Both the position numbers and the translations under genes were made by a program. Under the pieces are notes generated by a model that saw only the letters and a program-made list of their open reading frames with translations, ran no database searches and was not told where the DNA came from. Below are positions 26,310-39,719 of a DNA stretch of 64,000 nucleotides, piece by piece. Origin of the DNA: Hydra vulgaris (lineage: Eukaryota; Cnidaria; Hydrozoa; Anthoathecata; Hydridae); assembly GCF_038396675.1 (NCBI RefSeq), contig NC_088926.1:2430001-2494000 (forward strand). Reading direction: 5' to 3'. The first letter of the stretch is position 1, and every line of letters starts with the position of its first letter.

Positions 26310-26520
26310 AGACTTTCAATGTTTTAATTTTGATACAAGGTTAATTTTCATCACATAGGAAATTTATATTTTACCACATGCTTCGTTATTTTTACTTGCG
26401 AGACAAAATGTTTAATATGATTTTATATCAACCTACACATTGTTGTAAAATAAAAAATAATTCGGAAATACAATTCGGAAAACTATTTTTATAATGCCAT
26501 AGTTCAAAGCTTTAGTTAAC
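26310..26520. repeat. Dispersed repeat family fragment
   Basis: TTTTGATACAAGGTTAATTT through TTCGGAAAACTATTTTTATA matches 8700-8870 closely. It ends just before the Harbinger target site, so the Harbinger element landed beside or in this repeat. Confidence 0.75.
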
Positions 26521-26799
26521 CCTTTCGCGACTGAGTTAAAAACATCTATATGACTGCGCGTAAAATAACGAATTTGGATCATTAAAGGCGGTTCTCCACT
26601 AGTCGAAAAATGTCTCGACGCGCGAATTTTTCGCTGCTCCACATGCGCAGATGAATCAACAATACAGGGATAACAACTTCGCTGCGAAAAAACCCGCTAC
26701 GCAAATAGTTGAAAGTTTGTTGACTTTTCGCTCCTCGACTATTTGTCGTTTCATAACAAGCCAATCACATTACTTAAATGAAAAATAATAAAAATAAAG

Positions 26800-28520
<1,721 letters not shown>

Positions 28521-28627
28521 AAGAAGTTGTATTTATTTTTTTCTTAAAGATAAAAAACAAAAAAGTAATTATTATAAATTAATACATTATACTTTTATAC
28601 ATAATATAATATATAATACTTTTAATT
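28521..28627. other. Intergenic gap between convergent Harbinger genes
   Basis: About 100 bases of AT-rich sequence; both genes end here. Confidence 0.6.
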
Positions 28628-29571
28628 TTATTTTACTTGCTTTACGATATTTAACTGCCAATCTACTGTACCTTCTTTATTAAAGAATTCTTTAAAGGAG
28701 TCCCTTACTTTTTTTGCAGTGTCAGAGTAGTTATTTGATTTACTATTTATAACTAAACCATTTACAGTTGGCGCCTTTTTTCTCCAATCACCAAGTTGTA
28801 ATCTATTCGGTCCATCCTGATCGACATAGTTTGAAGGGCAGTAATTATTATTGTTATTTATATTTTCAGTCATTAGAAAATGATGTAAAGCAACTACAGC
28901 CTTTGTTATTGCAATAACATTTTCAACATTAGCTATAATTGGTTTATGAAAAACGCGAAATCTACTCGATGCAATACCAAAGGCATTTTCAACAACTCTT
29001 CGTGCTCTACTAAGTCTATAGTTGAAAACAAATTTATCGATTAAAAGATTTTTAAAAGCATATGGTTTCATCATGTGTCTTTTTAACCCAAATGCATCAT
29101 CTGCAACGAATACATAGGGCAAAACTTTTTGAGAGTTATTAGACATTTTTGAATCTTTTGGAATTTTTAAAATGTTGTTCTCTATGGCAAATCCTAATTG
29201 ACTATTGTGGTAAACACTTCCATCACTTTGTCTGCCACTATCACCAATATCTACTAAAATAAAACGGTACTTCGCATTACAGACGGCCATCAATACTATA
29301 CTATGTATCTTTTTATAGTTAAAATAGCTTGATCCTGATCGATCCGGAGCAAACATTTGAACATGCTTACCATCAATGGCACCAATACAATGTGGAAATT
29401 GCCATCTTGTTTCAAATTCGTGTGCAATTTTTTCCCATTCAGTTTCAGAATTAGGCGCTTATACGTATTCAGGTAACAAATTATTCCAAATAGCATTACA
29501 AGTTTCATAAACTATTCTACCAACAGTGGCTGGTGACATTCGATAATTAGCCGCTATTGTAGTATGTGCAT

Positions 29572-32500
29572 TAGGGCATGCCAAAATATCACGATTTTCA
29601 GAAAATAAAAGGTCGCGGTATAAATACCTGTTCTATACATAAAAAGAAGTATATAAACCAAATTTGAACTCTCTAGGACCATATTTAGTGCTGGAAGATG
29701 ATTTTAGGTTTTTACGCAAATACGAGAAATCGTTGTTTTTTTCTGAAAAAAAATATTCTTTTTGAAAATGAAGAAATAAAAAAGTTAGGAAAGGTATTTT
29801 TTAGTTTAAAATCTAATATTGTTACTATAACAGATATTTTACAATTTGGCCAGTGCACTTTGGTCAGCTTCTAATGATATTAATGCCCTGTGCTCTCTGA
29901 TAACTAGCAGTATATCTTGTTTTTTGTCCTCCTTTAATGTGCTACTGATATATCTTTGTATAAGATTGATATTCCGCTCTGCTGGGTCATTTGTAACATT
30001 TAGAGATTTTACAAACTCACAAAATGATATATAGGAATCATTTTCCTCCAGCTTTCCAGCAGCTAAACCTGTTTTCCAGGTAGGAATTTCGTCCTGTATG
30101 CCTAGAACAATGAAAAGAGCCCAACTTTCCTGTGTAATCAACTCTGTTACCTCAGAGGTTGGTAAAACTAGGACAGCATCAGGTTTACCATTGGGAATAG
30201 TGTTGATATCTGGTACCTTAAAGGTCAACAGCTTGTCTAGAACTGCAAGCCTCTCTTCAAAATCTGGATCTGCCAGTATTAACACAGCAACCTTTGGGGC
30301 AAGGTACCAAGAGTGTTGCTGAAAAAATTTCAGAAAAGCATTGCCAATTTTGACATCAAACTCTTGTTGTATAACATAAGCTGACTTGATTAACAGGAAA
30401 TCATTCTTAACAGCATATTCTGCTTTGTATGAACGTAAATACCATGGAGCATAAAAAACTGCACATATAAAAGCTGACTTTTCCAGGTGAGGTAACTGAT
30501 CTTTAGGCAGCAAATCTATTATACCTGATGTCATAACAATAGCTAAATTGTAAAGACTGTCAGCCATGAAACGAGCATTGTGATTGGCTCCTGGTTGATA
30601 AATTTTAAAACCATTCAGCTTTGGTGATGAGACATTTAAATAAAAAGCAGCATACTTAACTAGATGATTATAACCATCTCTTGGAAACACTTCGTGATTA
30701 AGAGCAAACTTCAGATATTCCTGAGCTTCCAGGTAAAGTTTATGAAGTTCAGATCCAACTTCCAGCTTCTTCTCATCAAATTTCTTAAACTCAGACAGGT
30801 TAGCTTTTTGAATTATGGCGTGATATACTTCCCAGTCCTTCTTGAAATTTTTATAGAACCGTCTATCTGGTGCAGCAGTAGGTCCAAGGACAATTACAAT
30901 TGCCTTATGTATTGCTATTTCAAACATGTGATGTCTGCATAATAGCCAGAGAACAGGTTTTCCCAAAATATAGCACAACCTGGTTATAATTCCTCCATGG
31001 GCTCCTGTGTTAACATTGGTAGTATCTGCAACAATTGCGAAAATTTCATTGCATATTTCAAAGGACTCAAGTAAGTTGTGAATAATTTCTGTTTCATCAA
31101 CAGCTTTTCCAGACTCTGCAGGTAAAACACCAAGTAAGAGATCGTTTTTATTCTCAAATTCAGGACTAGTAACACTGACAGCAACTCTATCTCTTACAAC
31201 AGATTGCAAGGTATTTTCATCTAAATGTTTTAACAGCTTGCCATCAAAGTGGAGAACAAGATGTTTTCCAGCCATTGTCTCTCTGTAATTTTCTCTGATG
31301 GTATTGCCTAAATAAAGATCATTTTTAACACAATATATTATTGTTATGATGGTTTATTTTTAGGTAAATATTCCACTCTTTAAAGGTATAGTAAGATTTT
31401 AATCATAACTTTCATTTATAATAGACTTACATTAGAAAATCAGGGATAAGAAATATGGCATCTGAAGAAAAACTTTTTGATTTGAAAAAAAAAACTTAAT
31501 TTTGACTGGCAAAAAGTTGGCATAAAAGACTTTTTCTTTAGGTGTCCCTTTAAAAATTACCTTGATGTTCAATTACTTTCGCTCTTTCTCTTGAAATACT
31601 AGATTTAGAAATGCCCATCTGATTAACATCTCCTCCCAGATAATTAACAACAGACGACAACAGCCAGGTTTGTAATTCAATGCTGATTAACCCTCTAGCA
31701 CAAATAGGTGTAGTTACTGCCATCAATTCTTCTCTTGTAATCTTTTTATTTACTTGCATTGAGCCTTTAGGTAAGACTTTTGGGGTTTTATTATGAGCAG
31801 CACCATATTCAAAGTCATCATCACTACCTTCGAATGAGTCTTCTTCTACAGCAAAATCTGGATCTGTCAAAGTTGAGTCAAACATATCCAAATTGGCTGG
31901 ACCAGACTTGTATCTAAAATGTTTACATAAATAAGTTAGGATTTCATTTTTAAGAAGTAAGTTTTTTAACAGTTTTAAAGTAATTATGACACTTGTTTTA
32001 CCTTTTCTTAGTTGGCGTCAAGTTTTCATCACTTTCATCAAGTGGTGGGGGAGCTGATTTGCATCTTTCTTTCTCCTCTAGGTACTTCATTCTCATTTGT
32101 TCTTGTCTTTTATACCTTTCTAGTCGTTTCTCAATGATGGTAGCTAGCTCTTTATCTGGCTTAGAAATAAACCACTTCCTAAAACAAAAATGTATAACAT
32201 TAGAATGCAATAACTTACTCTGATGGACAGACAGATGGATAGCTGAAAGACAGACAGACTGAAAGCCCTACATAAAGTAGCTGCGCTACTAACAATTTGA
32301 TTAATATAGAGAAATTTACAAAAAGGCTACAATATAATTGATACTCTTACCTGTCTGTTTTCTGGTCTAGATAGAAATTTAGGTCTTCTTCAATAGCAGC
32401 TTGTGTTCTTGGTGTTATTTTGTCACTTCTCATCAGTCGCTCTAAGTTATCTTTGCCTATGTCAAACAACTGTTCCATTGTTGAAATGAATTCATTCTTA

Positions 32501-33358
32501 ATATTTTCTCTAGTATCTTTGGTATCTTTCAGGGTAACACGTTTTTTCAAAAGTTGATACTTCTTGTGTAGAGCTTGAAGTTTGTCAAGAATTGAATATT
32601 CTGAAATGATGTATGCTTGAAATCCTGGTTTGGTCCAAATGTTGACTATTTGTCTAATCAAGCAGTCTGATTGCGTCTCAAGGTCACAAAAATCTCTACC
32701 TAATTTATATTTTTAAAAAATATTTTATTTATTTAACATTTATTGCACCTGAAAAAATAATTATTTAGTCCTCTTTAATCTAGGAATAAAAATGTTTATG
32801 TTTTACAGTTATGTCTTACTTTTGCACACCAAGTTCCTTGTTCCTTTTTGCTTCTTACAGGCCATGTTAATTTGTGTTTTAATAAATCTTTTCTTTTTAC
32901 TTGAAATTAAATATTGATAATATCTTAAAATACTACCATTGGTTGGAAGCTGTGTATTTGGTAGCTGTGAAATTGGGTTAGTTAACAGATATAATGGTCG
33001 TCTGACACTTTCACTTACATGGACATTTTTCTTCTTTTTTGGACCCATTTCTTATGAAAAAGTTAATGTTATTTTAACTATTTTTAACTATTAAGCTATA
33101 AAAAATTATTAACAGTTTATAATAGATATGTCATGTAGTGATTGTAATCTTAAACTAAACACAAAATGGTGCAATCTTGTTATTTTGCCATCCTTCATGT
33201 AATTTCATCATACTTTGCGTATTTTCGTAAAATCTTGATTTCATCTTCTGGCACCTAGAATTGAGATAGAACAATGAAAATTCATATTTTTGCTTATTTT
33301 TATGTATAGAATAGGTTTTTAAAGCGCGACCAAAAATTTTTTTTTTTGGCATGCCCTA
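29572..33358. mobile_element. Intact hAT-like DNA transposon nested in Harbinger
   Basis: The element begins TAGGGCATGCCAAAATATCA at 29572 and ends TTGGCATGCCCTA at 33358. Subterminal similarity (GGTCGCG, then CTATTCTATACATAAAAA-type words) extends about 75 bases on each side. The octamer ATGTGCAT occurs at 29564-29571 and 33359-33366, an exact 8-bp target duplication, and joining the flanks restores the host reading frame. Length 3,787 bp. It carries one five-exon transposase gene without visible lesions. An 8-bp duplication and TAGGG-type ends fit the hAT superfamily; P, Merlin and Novosib elements also make about 8-bp duplications. Confidence 0.93.
29839..33048 (-). CDS. Intact five-exon transposase, 858 residues, hAT-like D-D-CxxH-E
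   Basis: Exons on the minus strand: 33048-32820, 32699-32351, 32178-32002, 31913-31561, 31307-29839. Every intron has GT..AG ends, and the exon total is 2,577 bases, exactly 859 codons with the stop. Start MGPKKKKNVHVSESVRRPLY; the N-terminus is basic. Exon 3 has a charged helix (KRLERYKRQEQMRMKYLEEK); exon 4 an acidic segment (DSFEGSDDDFEYG). The last exon holds LVLHFDGK (D391), VADTTNVNTG (D464), LLCRHHMFE (C493 and H496, a CxxH), and NDPAERNINLIQRYI (E813). The D-D gap of 73, CxxH shortly after the second D, and E about 350 further match the layout of Hermes-type hAT transposases, but the sequence is not a standard hAT protein. Catalytic residues are inferred from spacing. It is likely able to excise and reinsert the surrounding element. 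Confidence 0.85.
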
Positions 33359-33879
33359 ATGTGCATCCCCAGTTGCCAAACACCTTACTGTTATCGCAAG
33401 TCTTTCTTCTGCACAAATAGGTTTACGCATTTTCGTATTAGTTTTTGTTATATCAAGGGCCACAATTTGTAAAATTTTTTCAAAAGTTGAAAGGTACATT
33501 CGAAAATATTTTTAAAAAATCTCATGATCATAAAGTGTCAAATCATTAAAAAGAGTCTGATATTCCCCCTTTAACTTTCTCTCGTTGTAAATCTTTCTTA
33601 TCCAAAAACGTCTTTTTTTTTTTTTCTTTTTTTTCTCTTTGCCATATATAAATATTCATGAATAACTTTCTGTCAAGAAGTAAAAATCTTAACTCTTCCA
33701 TCTTCTTTTTTATCGCAAATTTTTATTATTTTTTATAAAGCAAAAAACGCTTTTGTTTTCATGTGGATATTGACACGTTTTTGCGGTACACAAGTTTGAT
33801 TCATTTGCGCATGTGGAGCAGTGAAAAATATCGCGCGTCGCTACATTTTTCGACTAGTGGAGAACCGCCTTAACAATTG

Positions 33880-34265
33880 AAAATAAAAACAACTTGTCCG
33901 AATATACCAAATAAGTTTTTTTTTGTTAGATCATAGACTTTCATATAATTGAAAAAAAAATATTTTGGGTCATGAAATCAAAAATGTACCATATTGAATA
34001 AATAGAAATATATAATTTCTTAATTTAACCTTAAAATATTATAGATTAATTCATAAACATATAGTTTTTAATATTAAATAAGATATGCATTTATAGTGGT
34101 GATCAAGCAAAATAAGATTAAACAAATTTGATAGTTTAATCAAAAGATATTTAGCTTTTTGTGAGGGTACCCACAAATTGCAAGTTCCCCTAAAATAAAA
34201 AATATCAGCTTTATGTTACTCAGCAAAAAGTCCAAGTATAAAATGTGCCTGCCAGTACTCTGTGA
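33880..34265. other. Non-coding AT-rich stretch
   Basis: Nothing supported between the Harbinger target site and the hAT remnant. Confidence 0.45.
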
Positions 34266-34267
34266 AT

Positions 34268-36104
34268 AGGTATGGCAATCCCGGGATCTCGAAATCCTGG
34301 GATTCCGCACAAATTATTCGTTCCGATATCCCAGGATTAGTCTCCAAAATTTCCCGAGATTTTGGGATTGTCTTCAAATGTAAAAGTACAAAAAGTTTTA
34401 GCTTAATTTTTAATTAAGAAATTTAGACATAAAATGTAAATATAGGCTTAGGAATTGTAGCTGCTTGGTTTTGTAACTGTTTATCCTCTTTGCAATGTTT
34501 TTTTTTATTCTCCCCCTTTCTGTATTTTATCGATAATGCAAACTAAAAACATTATTGCTTATTTGCAATATTATACTATATTTACATTTTTTATATGTTT
34601 AATCGTACATATTTTGTACGATTAAACATAAAAAAAATGTATATATAGTATAATATTAAAACTAATATATTATTAAAAATAAATAAAATTTTAGAACTTG
34701 CTAATTGGAAGATTAAACATTTTTAATAAAAGAATAAACTTTAGTTATCGTTATTTTAAGTAGAAATTGTTTTTGAAGAGAAAGATTATATTCGAGATTC
34801 AAATGGTTCATAGTTAATTAATGAAACATCTGAAGTTAAAATTAGGCACCAAAATATTGGTTATAACAAAAGCGTTAGGAAAATTGTAAAAATGTTTAAA
34901 AGGTTCCCAAACAGAAATGAAAATTATTTACAAAAGTACGTAAAAATTGAGTTTAGAAAGGACATCCATTTAATCACGGATTTTAAAATCCGATGTAGCA
35001 GCTTAAATGAGAACTTAAAATTAAAAAAATTATTGTGCTAAAAAGGCACTTCTAGATTTAGAATTGGATTTTAACATCGATGATTCAATTTAGATGAACG
35101 AGAAAGAATGTAGAATGATATCTGATTTAGTAGTACTTTTACTCCCAATAAAGCAACTGTGGTAGCACTTTGTCGACAAGACGCAACTTCAATTTCTTCT
35201 GACAATGCGTAAAAGTTTATGTTGACAAAAATAAATGAACAACAATCTGAAATCGGAAAACAATTATATAATGCTTTGAATCAGCGAATGTAAGGGTGGA
35301 GAACACCGTTAAGGAACTTAGTATATCTTCATGGCCAGATTACTTTATAAAAAATTCTAGAAGTTTTGCTACCAAATACAAGTACCAAAAATAAAAAAAT
35401 TATGATAAACCTGATAAAGTGTTTATATTCGGCAAATATAATAACAGCAGCAGGCTTAAGTAGAATAATGTCAAAACAATTAAAATGAACAAATTAAATG
35501 TGACGGAAAAAAGTGACGGAAAAAAGATTGGCAGCAAATACGAGCACAAAATATAAAGGTAAAAAATAACTTATAAAATTCAAAAAGAAATACTGTTATT
35601 TGAAAGTAGTAGCTTATGATTAGGTCACCTTAAAAAAATATGATTATATATTATCAATACGGCCAACAAGTATGAATTCCGAAAAAGCATTCTCAGTTTT
35701 TATGTTTAAAAAATCAAATATGATTAAGCGATGAAATGATTGATACTTTGATTTTTTAGGGTAGTACTTTCAAAAACAAATATAACTCATGTATATTCAT
35801 GCATGTTCATAATATTTTTAATTATTATTTTTATTTATTCTGTGTTATCATTTTAAAGTATTGTTTTATAATTTAAATTACTTAGGTTCATTAATGAATG
35901 AAGTACTTTATTTATATCATAATTAAATTAATTACTTTTAAGTATTTGATAAGTACTTAAAACGTTAGTTCTTTTTATGCTTCTCTTTCTACAATTGCGT
36001 TTTTTTCTATTCAATCCCGGGATATACCGGGATTTCCCGAGGACAACTTTTTCAATCCCGAAATCCCAGGTTTAAAAATTTCCGGGATTTTTGCCATCCC
36101 TATA
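34268..36104. mobile_element. Decayed hAT element
   Basis: The left end TAGGTATGGCAATCCCGGGA and right end CGGGATTTTTGCCATCCCTA are inverted, and subterminal CCCGGGAT/ATCCCGG words are clustered at both ends (34275-34375 and 36015-36095). Flanking octamers TCTGTGAA and TATGTGTA match at six of eight positions, consistent with an old 8-bp duplication. Plus-strand sequence at 35640-35700 reads YLSIRPTSMNSEKAFSVF, the signature of the hAT C-terminal dimerisation domain with SEKAFS for SERxFS. Other frames are too damaged to follow. A hairpin of about 40-bp arms is at 34567-34658. Confidence 0.75.
35630..35760 (+). pseudogene. hAT transposase C-terminal domain remnant
   Basis: Translation in one frame gives the P-T-S-M-N-S-E-K-A-F-S motif and then FKKSNMIKR before a stop. 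In intact hAT proteins the E of this motif is the third catalytic residue. Nothing recognisable of the first two acidic residues remains upstream. Confidence 0.65.
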
Positions 36105-36184
36105 TGTGTATAAATCTTTTGTGAATTTAGAGCACATTAAAGAATTAGACGAAAAGCTAACTTCTTGTACCATTTATAGAACTT

Positions 36185-37960
36185 TCAAAAGGTCTGAATT
36201 CCATGTAACTGCTGGTCTATCCGGTCCACACCACCCATATGCATATTGTATGACTTGACCATTGACGGTCCAAGAATAATGTTACCATCTTATCAGATTT
36301 TCCTGTTTCCACCCTCACTGGATTGTGATATGTTGACAGCATGTAAACAACTTTTTGTTTGTTACCCGATTTGTCTCAAGTTGCACGATATTTGCAGGCT
36401 AACATTTTATTGTCTTCGCTGCAAGTTTTGTAAAAAGCAGCAGTCCCTTTTGCAAGCTGCCCATTTAATATCTATTTGCTGTAGTATTTTTGGTTTGCGA
36501 ATATTTCCACAAATATAAGTCTTCTTGGACAAGAGGAAGCTGGCAAGAGAAAGGCTTGTATAGTAATTATCAGTAAAGACTATATGACCTTTATTTATAA
36601 ATGGTCTTATCAGCTCTATTGGTATACGTTGACTTGAAGGTATTGTAGAATTTTTGTCATCATCATACATCCCAGTACCACAGTACACTAAAAAATCAAG
36701 TGTAATACCATCAGCTGTAGTCACCTCATATACCTTTATGCCAAATCGTGTTCTTTTTGTTTTTATATATTGACGAAACTTAAAAAAAGAACAAGGGATT
36801 CATCAACACTTAAGTGTTGTCCTGGATTGTAAACTTTACAACGATGCTCTCTGATCATGTTGAGGAATGGTCTGACCTTATGCAATTGATCTCTATTAGG
36901 ATCATTAACATTATGATTAGGATCATTATTGTTATTGAAATAAAGAAATTTGAGGATAACCATGAAACGGTCTCGAGACATGGTTTTCCAATAAAGATCA
37001 TCGGTGGACCAATACATATTCAAATTTGGTTTATGTACAGTACCCATTAATATAATTAAACCAAAAAGGTCTAATTATATTAATTGGTGCTGTAAATAAA
37101 CCAAATTTACCTATTACAATAGTTGAAATTTTATTTCAACTACTGTAACAGGTTTCCAATTCTTAAGGTAAGAATTATTGGCATTTTCTGGGTGATTGCT
37201 TAAAAAATCTTTGCAGTTTTGGTTACTTTTAGAAACATGTTCTAAAATAGTATTGGTTAAGTAAGCTTTAAAAAAGTCAAGCGTACTGTCTCCTCCTATT
37301 CTAACATTTAGACCTTCAGTAGAAAAGAATGGAAAAGTGTCATTAGATTTTTCCTCATTAACATGCTCCCATTCTAACTGTAATTCTGTTTAATCAGGAA
37401 CAACACAATCAATGAACTGTTGGTGTGATCGACTTCCGCAAACACAACGAAACCTAACCCTAATTTGGCCTTGATTAGGTTTTAGATTATAACAAGCACC
37501 TCTATCTATCTGAACAAAAGAATGTAAACCATTTACACTTCTACTTCCACCTCAGGTTCTCACACGTTTCTGGGGCTGTGAAACATAATCTGGAGCTGTG
37601 AAACATTATGTTGCTGAGTTTTATAACATTTCTTTTCACTATCAGATTTTATACTTATATCACTAGATGATTCCTCATAGATTTACTCTTCAGTTTCAAA
37701 TTTTATAATCAGGTCATTATCTGGTTTCTCCTCAGATGCAAAAATATCATTGCAGAAATTTTGATTTTTAAGGATATTTGTAATGGATGGTAAAGGTAAA
37801 ATTTCATTTTGAACTGGTAAATGCTCGGACAAGGGTAGAAGTTCTTCACTTACTTAATCTAAAATACTTTCAGAATAACTAGTCACCAAATAAATGTCAA
37901 TATTTCTATCTACATCACTATCATCAAGCAAAATATTAAGGATCTCATTCATATTAGTAT
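36185..37960 (-). pseudogene. piggyBac-type transposase, decayed
   Basis: Minus-strand pieces in family order: an acidic N-terminal region (about 37960-37400, with several stops); TLDFFKAYLTNTILEHVSKS and NNSYLKNWKPVTV (37290-37140); MYWSTDDLYWKTMSRDRF and ILKFLYFNNN (37020-36920); HLSVDESLV with the first catalytic D (about 36803); HIVFTDNYYTS with the second D (about 36567); LSTYHNPVRVETG (about 36335); and SYNMHMGGVDRIDQQL with the third D (about 36220). At least three frameshifts and multiple stops separate them. The ATG starts at 37047 and 36724 are internal. piggyBac normally leaves TTAA duplications; the ends were not identified. Confidence 0.85.
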
Positions 37961-38179
37961 AACTTGTTCGCTTTTTAGCTATTTTTCAAAATTAACTTTT
38001 GACCGATCTATAAATGCAACTAACAAACGGTTTGATGTATCAACTTTAGAAATTATTCCTATTTCAGATATATATTTAATGTTTTCTTAAACCCCTGTAG
38101 ATTTTTAGGCAAATTTAAAATTATTAATGGACGGCCAGGCGTTCACTTGTAATTTAAAAACAGATTTTATGTACCATGA

Positions 38180-39170
38180 TGCGGATCACGCGTCAGGAAA
38201 GGGTTCGCAAATAGACCTGAAGGAATTTATTATTCGAAACAATAAAGTAGATGCAAAAAAATTTACAATTAAAAAAATGTTAGCCACTTTACCATGCTTC
38301 AAAGTTTCCTGGGTCACTTTTTAAATTACATAGGGATCGGCCATAAACTACGTTACGCAAATTTTGACCGTTTTTGACCCCTTCTCCTTCAATAAAGTAT
38401 CGTAACTTTTTAGTAACAATTTCCTTATGAGTCGTCACAAGTCTTTGTTTTGAGTAAAATTGTAGACTTTTATAAAAACAGCAAGGACAAGCTCATTAAT
38501 TTTTTTCTCTATTAAGTTTCTATTAAAATTTTACTAAACTTTTTTTTTAAGACTATACGAAAGCCTATTAGGTCCCTTGCCCCATTAATTAAACTTTTAG
38601 AAAATATAAGTTGATATGTAAAACCTTTTCTCCTAAAAGAAGGTTTTATTTTTAATGTGTTGTGCAGACTTCACTAGTTATCTAAGCACGTTAATAACAT
38701 ATGTACCTTTATTATGACATATGCGCAACAAATTTCACCCGGTGTTTTGATTTTTTAGGTTTATTTAAAAATTATCTTGCTACGTTTATTATAGTATATA
38801 ATATCTTAAAATATGTTACATATATAACATCTGCAGAACTTAAAAATGTTTTATTTTGTATTTTAGATAATTGGAAAAGAATAACAATAATATAAAAAAA
38901 TAAAAAATGAATGAGCAAGTGAAAGGATTTGAACCCCTGCCATGTTCTTTAGAAGCGTAGCGAAGTAATCACTTTGGTCACAAAGGCATACGGTTCTAAT
39001 AATTTTTGACGTATTAAGTTAGCAAATGACAAATAAATGCTATAAATCAAAACTAAGGAGATGTTGCAAATTTTAAGTAAAAGTAAAACTTGATATAATT
39101 TTTAACATTACATAATTTGAAGAGTCATTAGTTAGACATTTTCACACACTTTTGTTGACATTAGGGTTAT
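38180..39170. repeat. Dispersed repeat family copy
   Basis: 38200-38395 matches 8880-9045 (AGACCTGAAGGAATTTATTA through GGGATCGGCCATAAACTACG), and 38455-39170 matches 10278-10830 with gaps. This copy shows that the 8.9-kb and 10.3-kb segments are neighbours in the ancestral element. The tRNA-like insertion at 38907-38990 is absent from the 10.6-kb copy. Confidence 0.75.
38907..38990 (-). other. tRNA-like sequence (pseudo-tRNA or SINE head)
   Basis: The minus strand shows a good B box with TTCAAAT loop (GGGGTTCAAATCC) and an imperfect A-box-like TGACCAAAGTGATTA. The anticodon arm does not pair well and the acceptor 3' strand CACTTGC has no partner at the 5' end. It is an insertion relative to the 10.6-kb repeat copy. 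I do not call it a working tRNA gene. Confidence 0.45.
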
Positions 39171-39688
39171 TTTTTTTAATATTTATATATTTTTTTTTGG
39201 ATTTTAAAATGCAAAAGCTCTTATTTGTCGAGGTTTGATAATGAAAGTATATTATCAAAAATTTTTTGCAAACTGATAATGGGAAGGAGTCCCCAAAACC
39301 CTATTTTGAAACCCTAAATTGACCAAAATTTCTCTAAAAACCGAACCTTAAAACTCTATGTTTTTTTCATACAAAATCCTGTTATAAATTGTTTAACATT
39401 ACATCTGAAAATAAACAATATAAAGTATTGTAATATTACAACAGAGATAGTTCACAGAGGATGGAAAGTGCATACAAATTTTAATTTACCTTCTCGCCAT
39501 TATTACCAAAAAAATTTTTTAAGCGCATATTTTGATTACATTATTAATAAGCATTTTACTTGCAATAACTTGTTGCAAACTTTTCTAACTATAAAATAGC
39601 TCAGAAATTAATTCTTGATACATTTTTTTAATAACAGTGATGGCATGTTTGGTTGTCGGGGGGTGGGGTGGATAAGGATTCGAAGGGG
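39171..39688. other. Non-coding AT-rich stretch
   Basis: No supported feature; it is the flank of the LINE insertion. A G-rich patch (GGGGGGTGGGGTGG) lies at about 39657-39670. Confidence 0.45.

Positions 39689-39719
<31 letters not shown>

Larger units (their letters stand above)
28628..33645 (-). pseudogene. PIF/Harbinger DDE nuclease, split by insertion and stops
   Basis: The minus-strand gene begins near 33645 (ATG then a Lys/Arg-rich run). It reads RRFWIRKIYNERKLKGEYQT and ICAEERLAITVRCLATGDAH to 33367, is interrupted by the 29572-33358 element, and resumes at 29563 with TTIAANYRMSPATVGRIVYE. Removing the insert and one 8-bp duplication restores GDAH-TTIA in frame. Catalytic residues of DDE_Tnp_4 are visible: D in GAIDGKH (about 29373), D in FVADDAFGL (about 29098) and E in RVVENAFGI (about 28988). 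It ends at 28628. Lesions: TAA in HEIF*KYF, TAA in LPEYV*AP, a probable slip in the poly-A tract after the start, and the insertion. It cuts and joins transposon ends in intact relatives; this copy cannot. Confidence 0.9.

Noticed and set aside
29846-31184. Plus-strand and alternate-frame ORFs over the nested transposase
   Set aside because: Shadows of the last exon; no motifs and no conservation expected.
38907-38990. Functional tRNA gene
   Set aside because: Only the B box and T loop are good; acceptor and anticodon stems do not pair.
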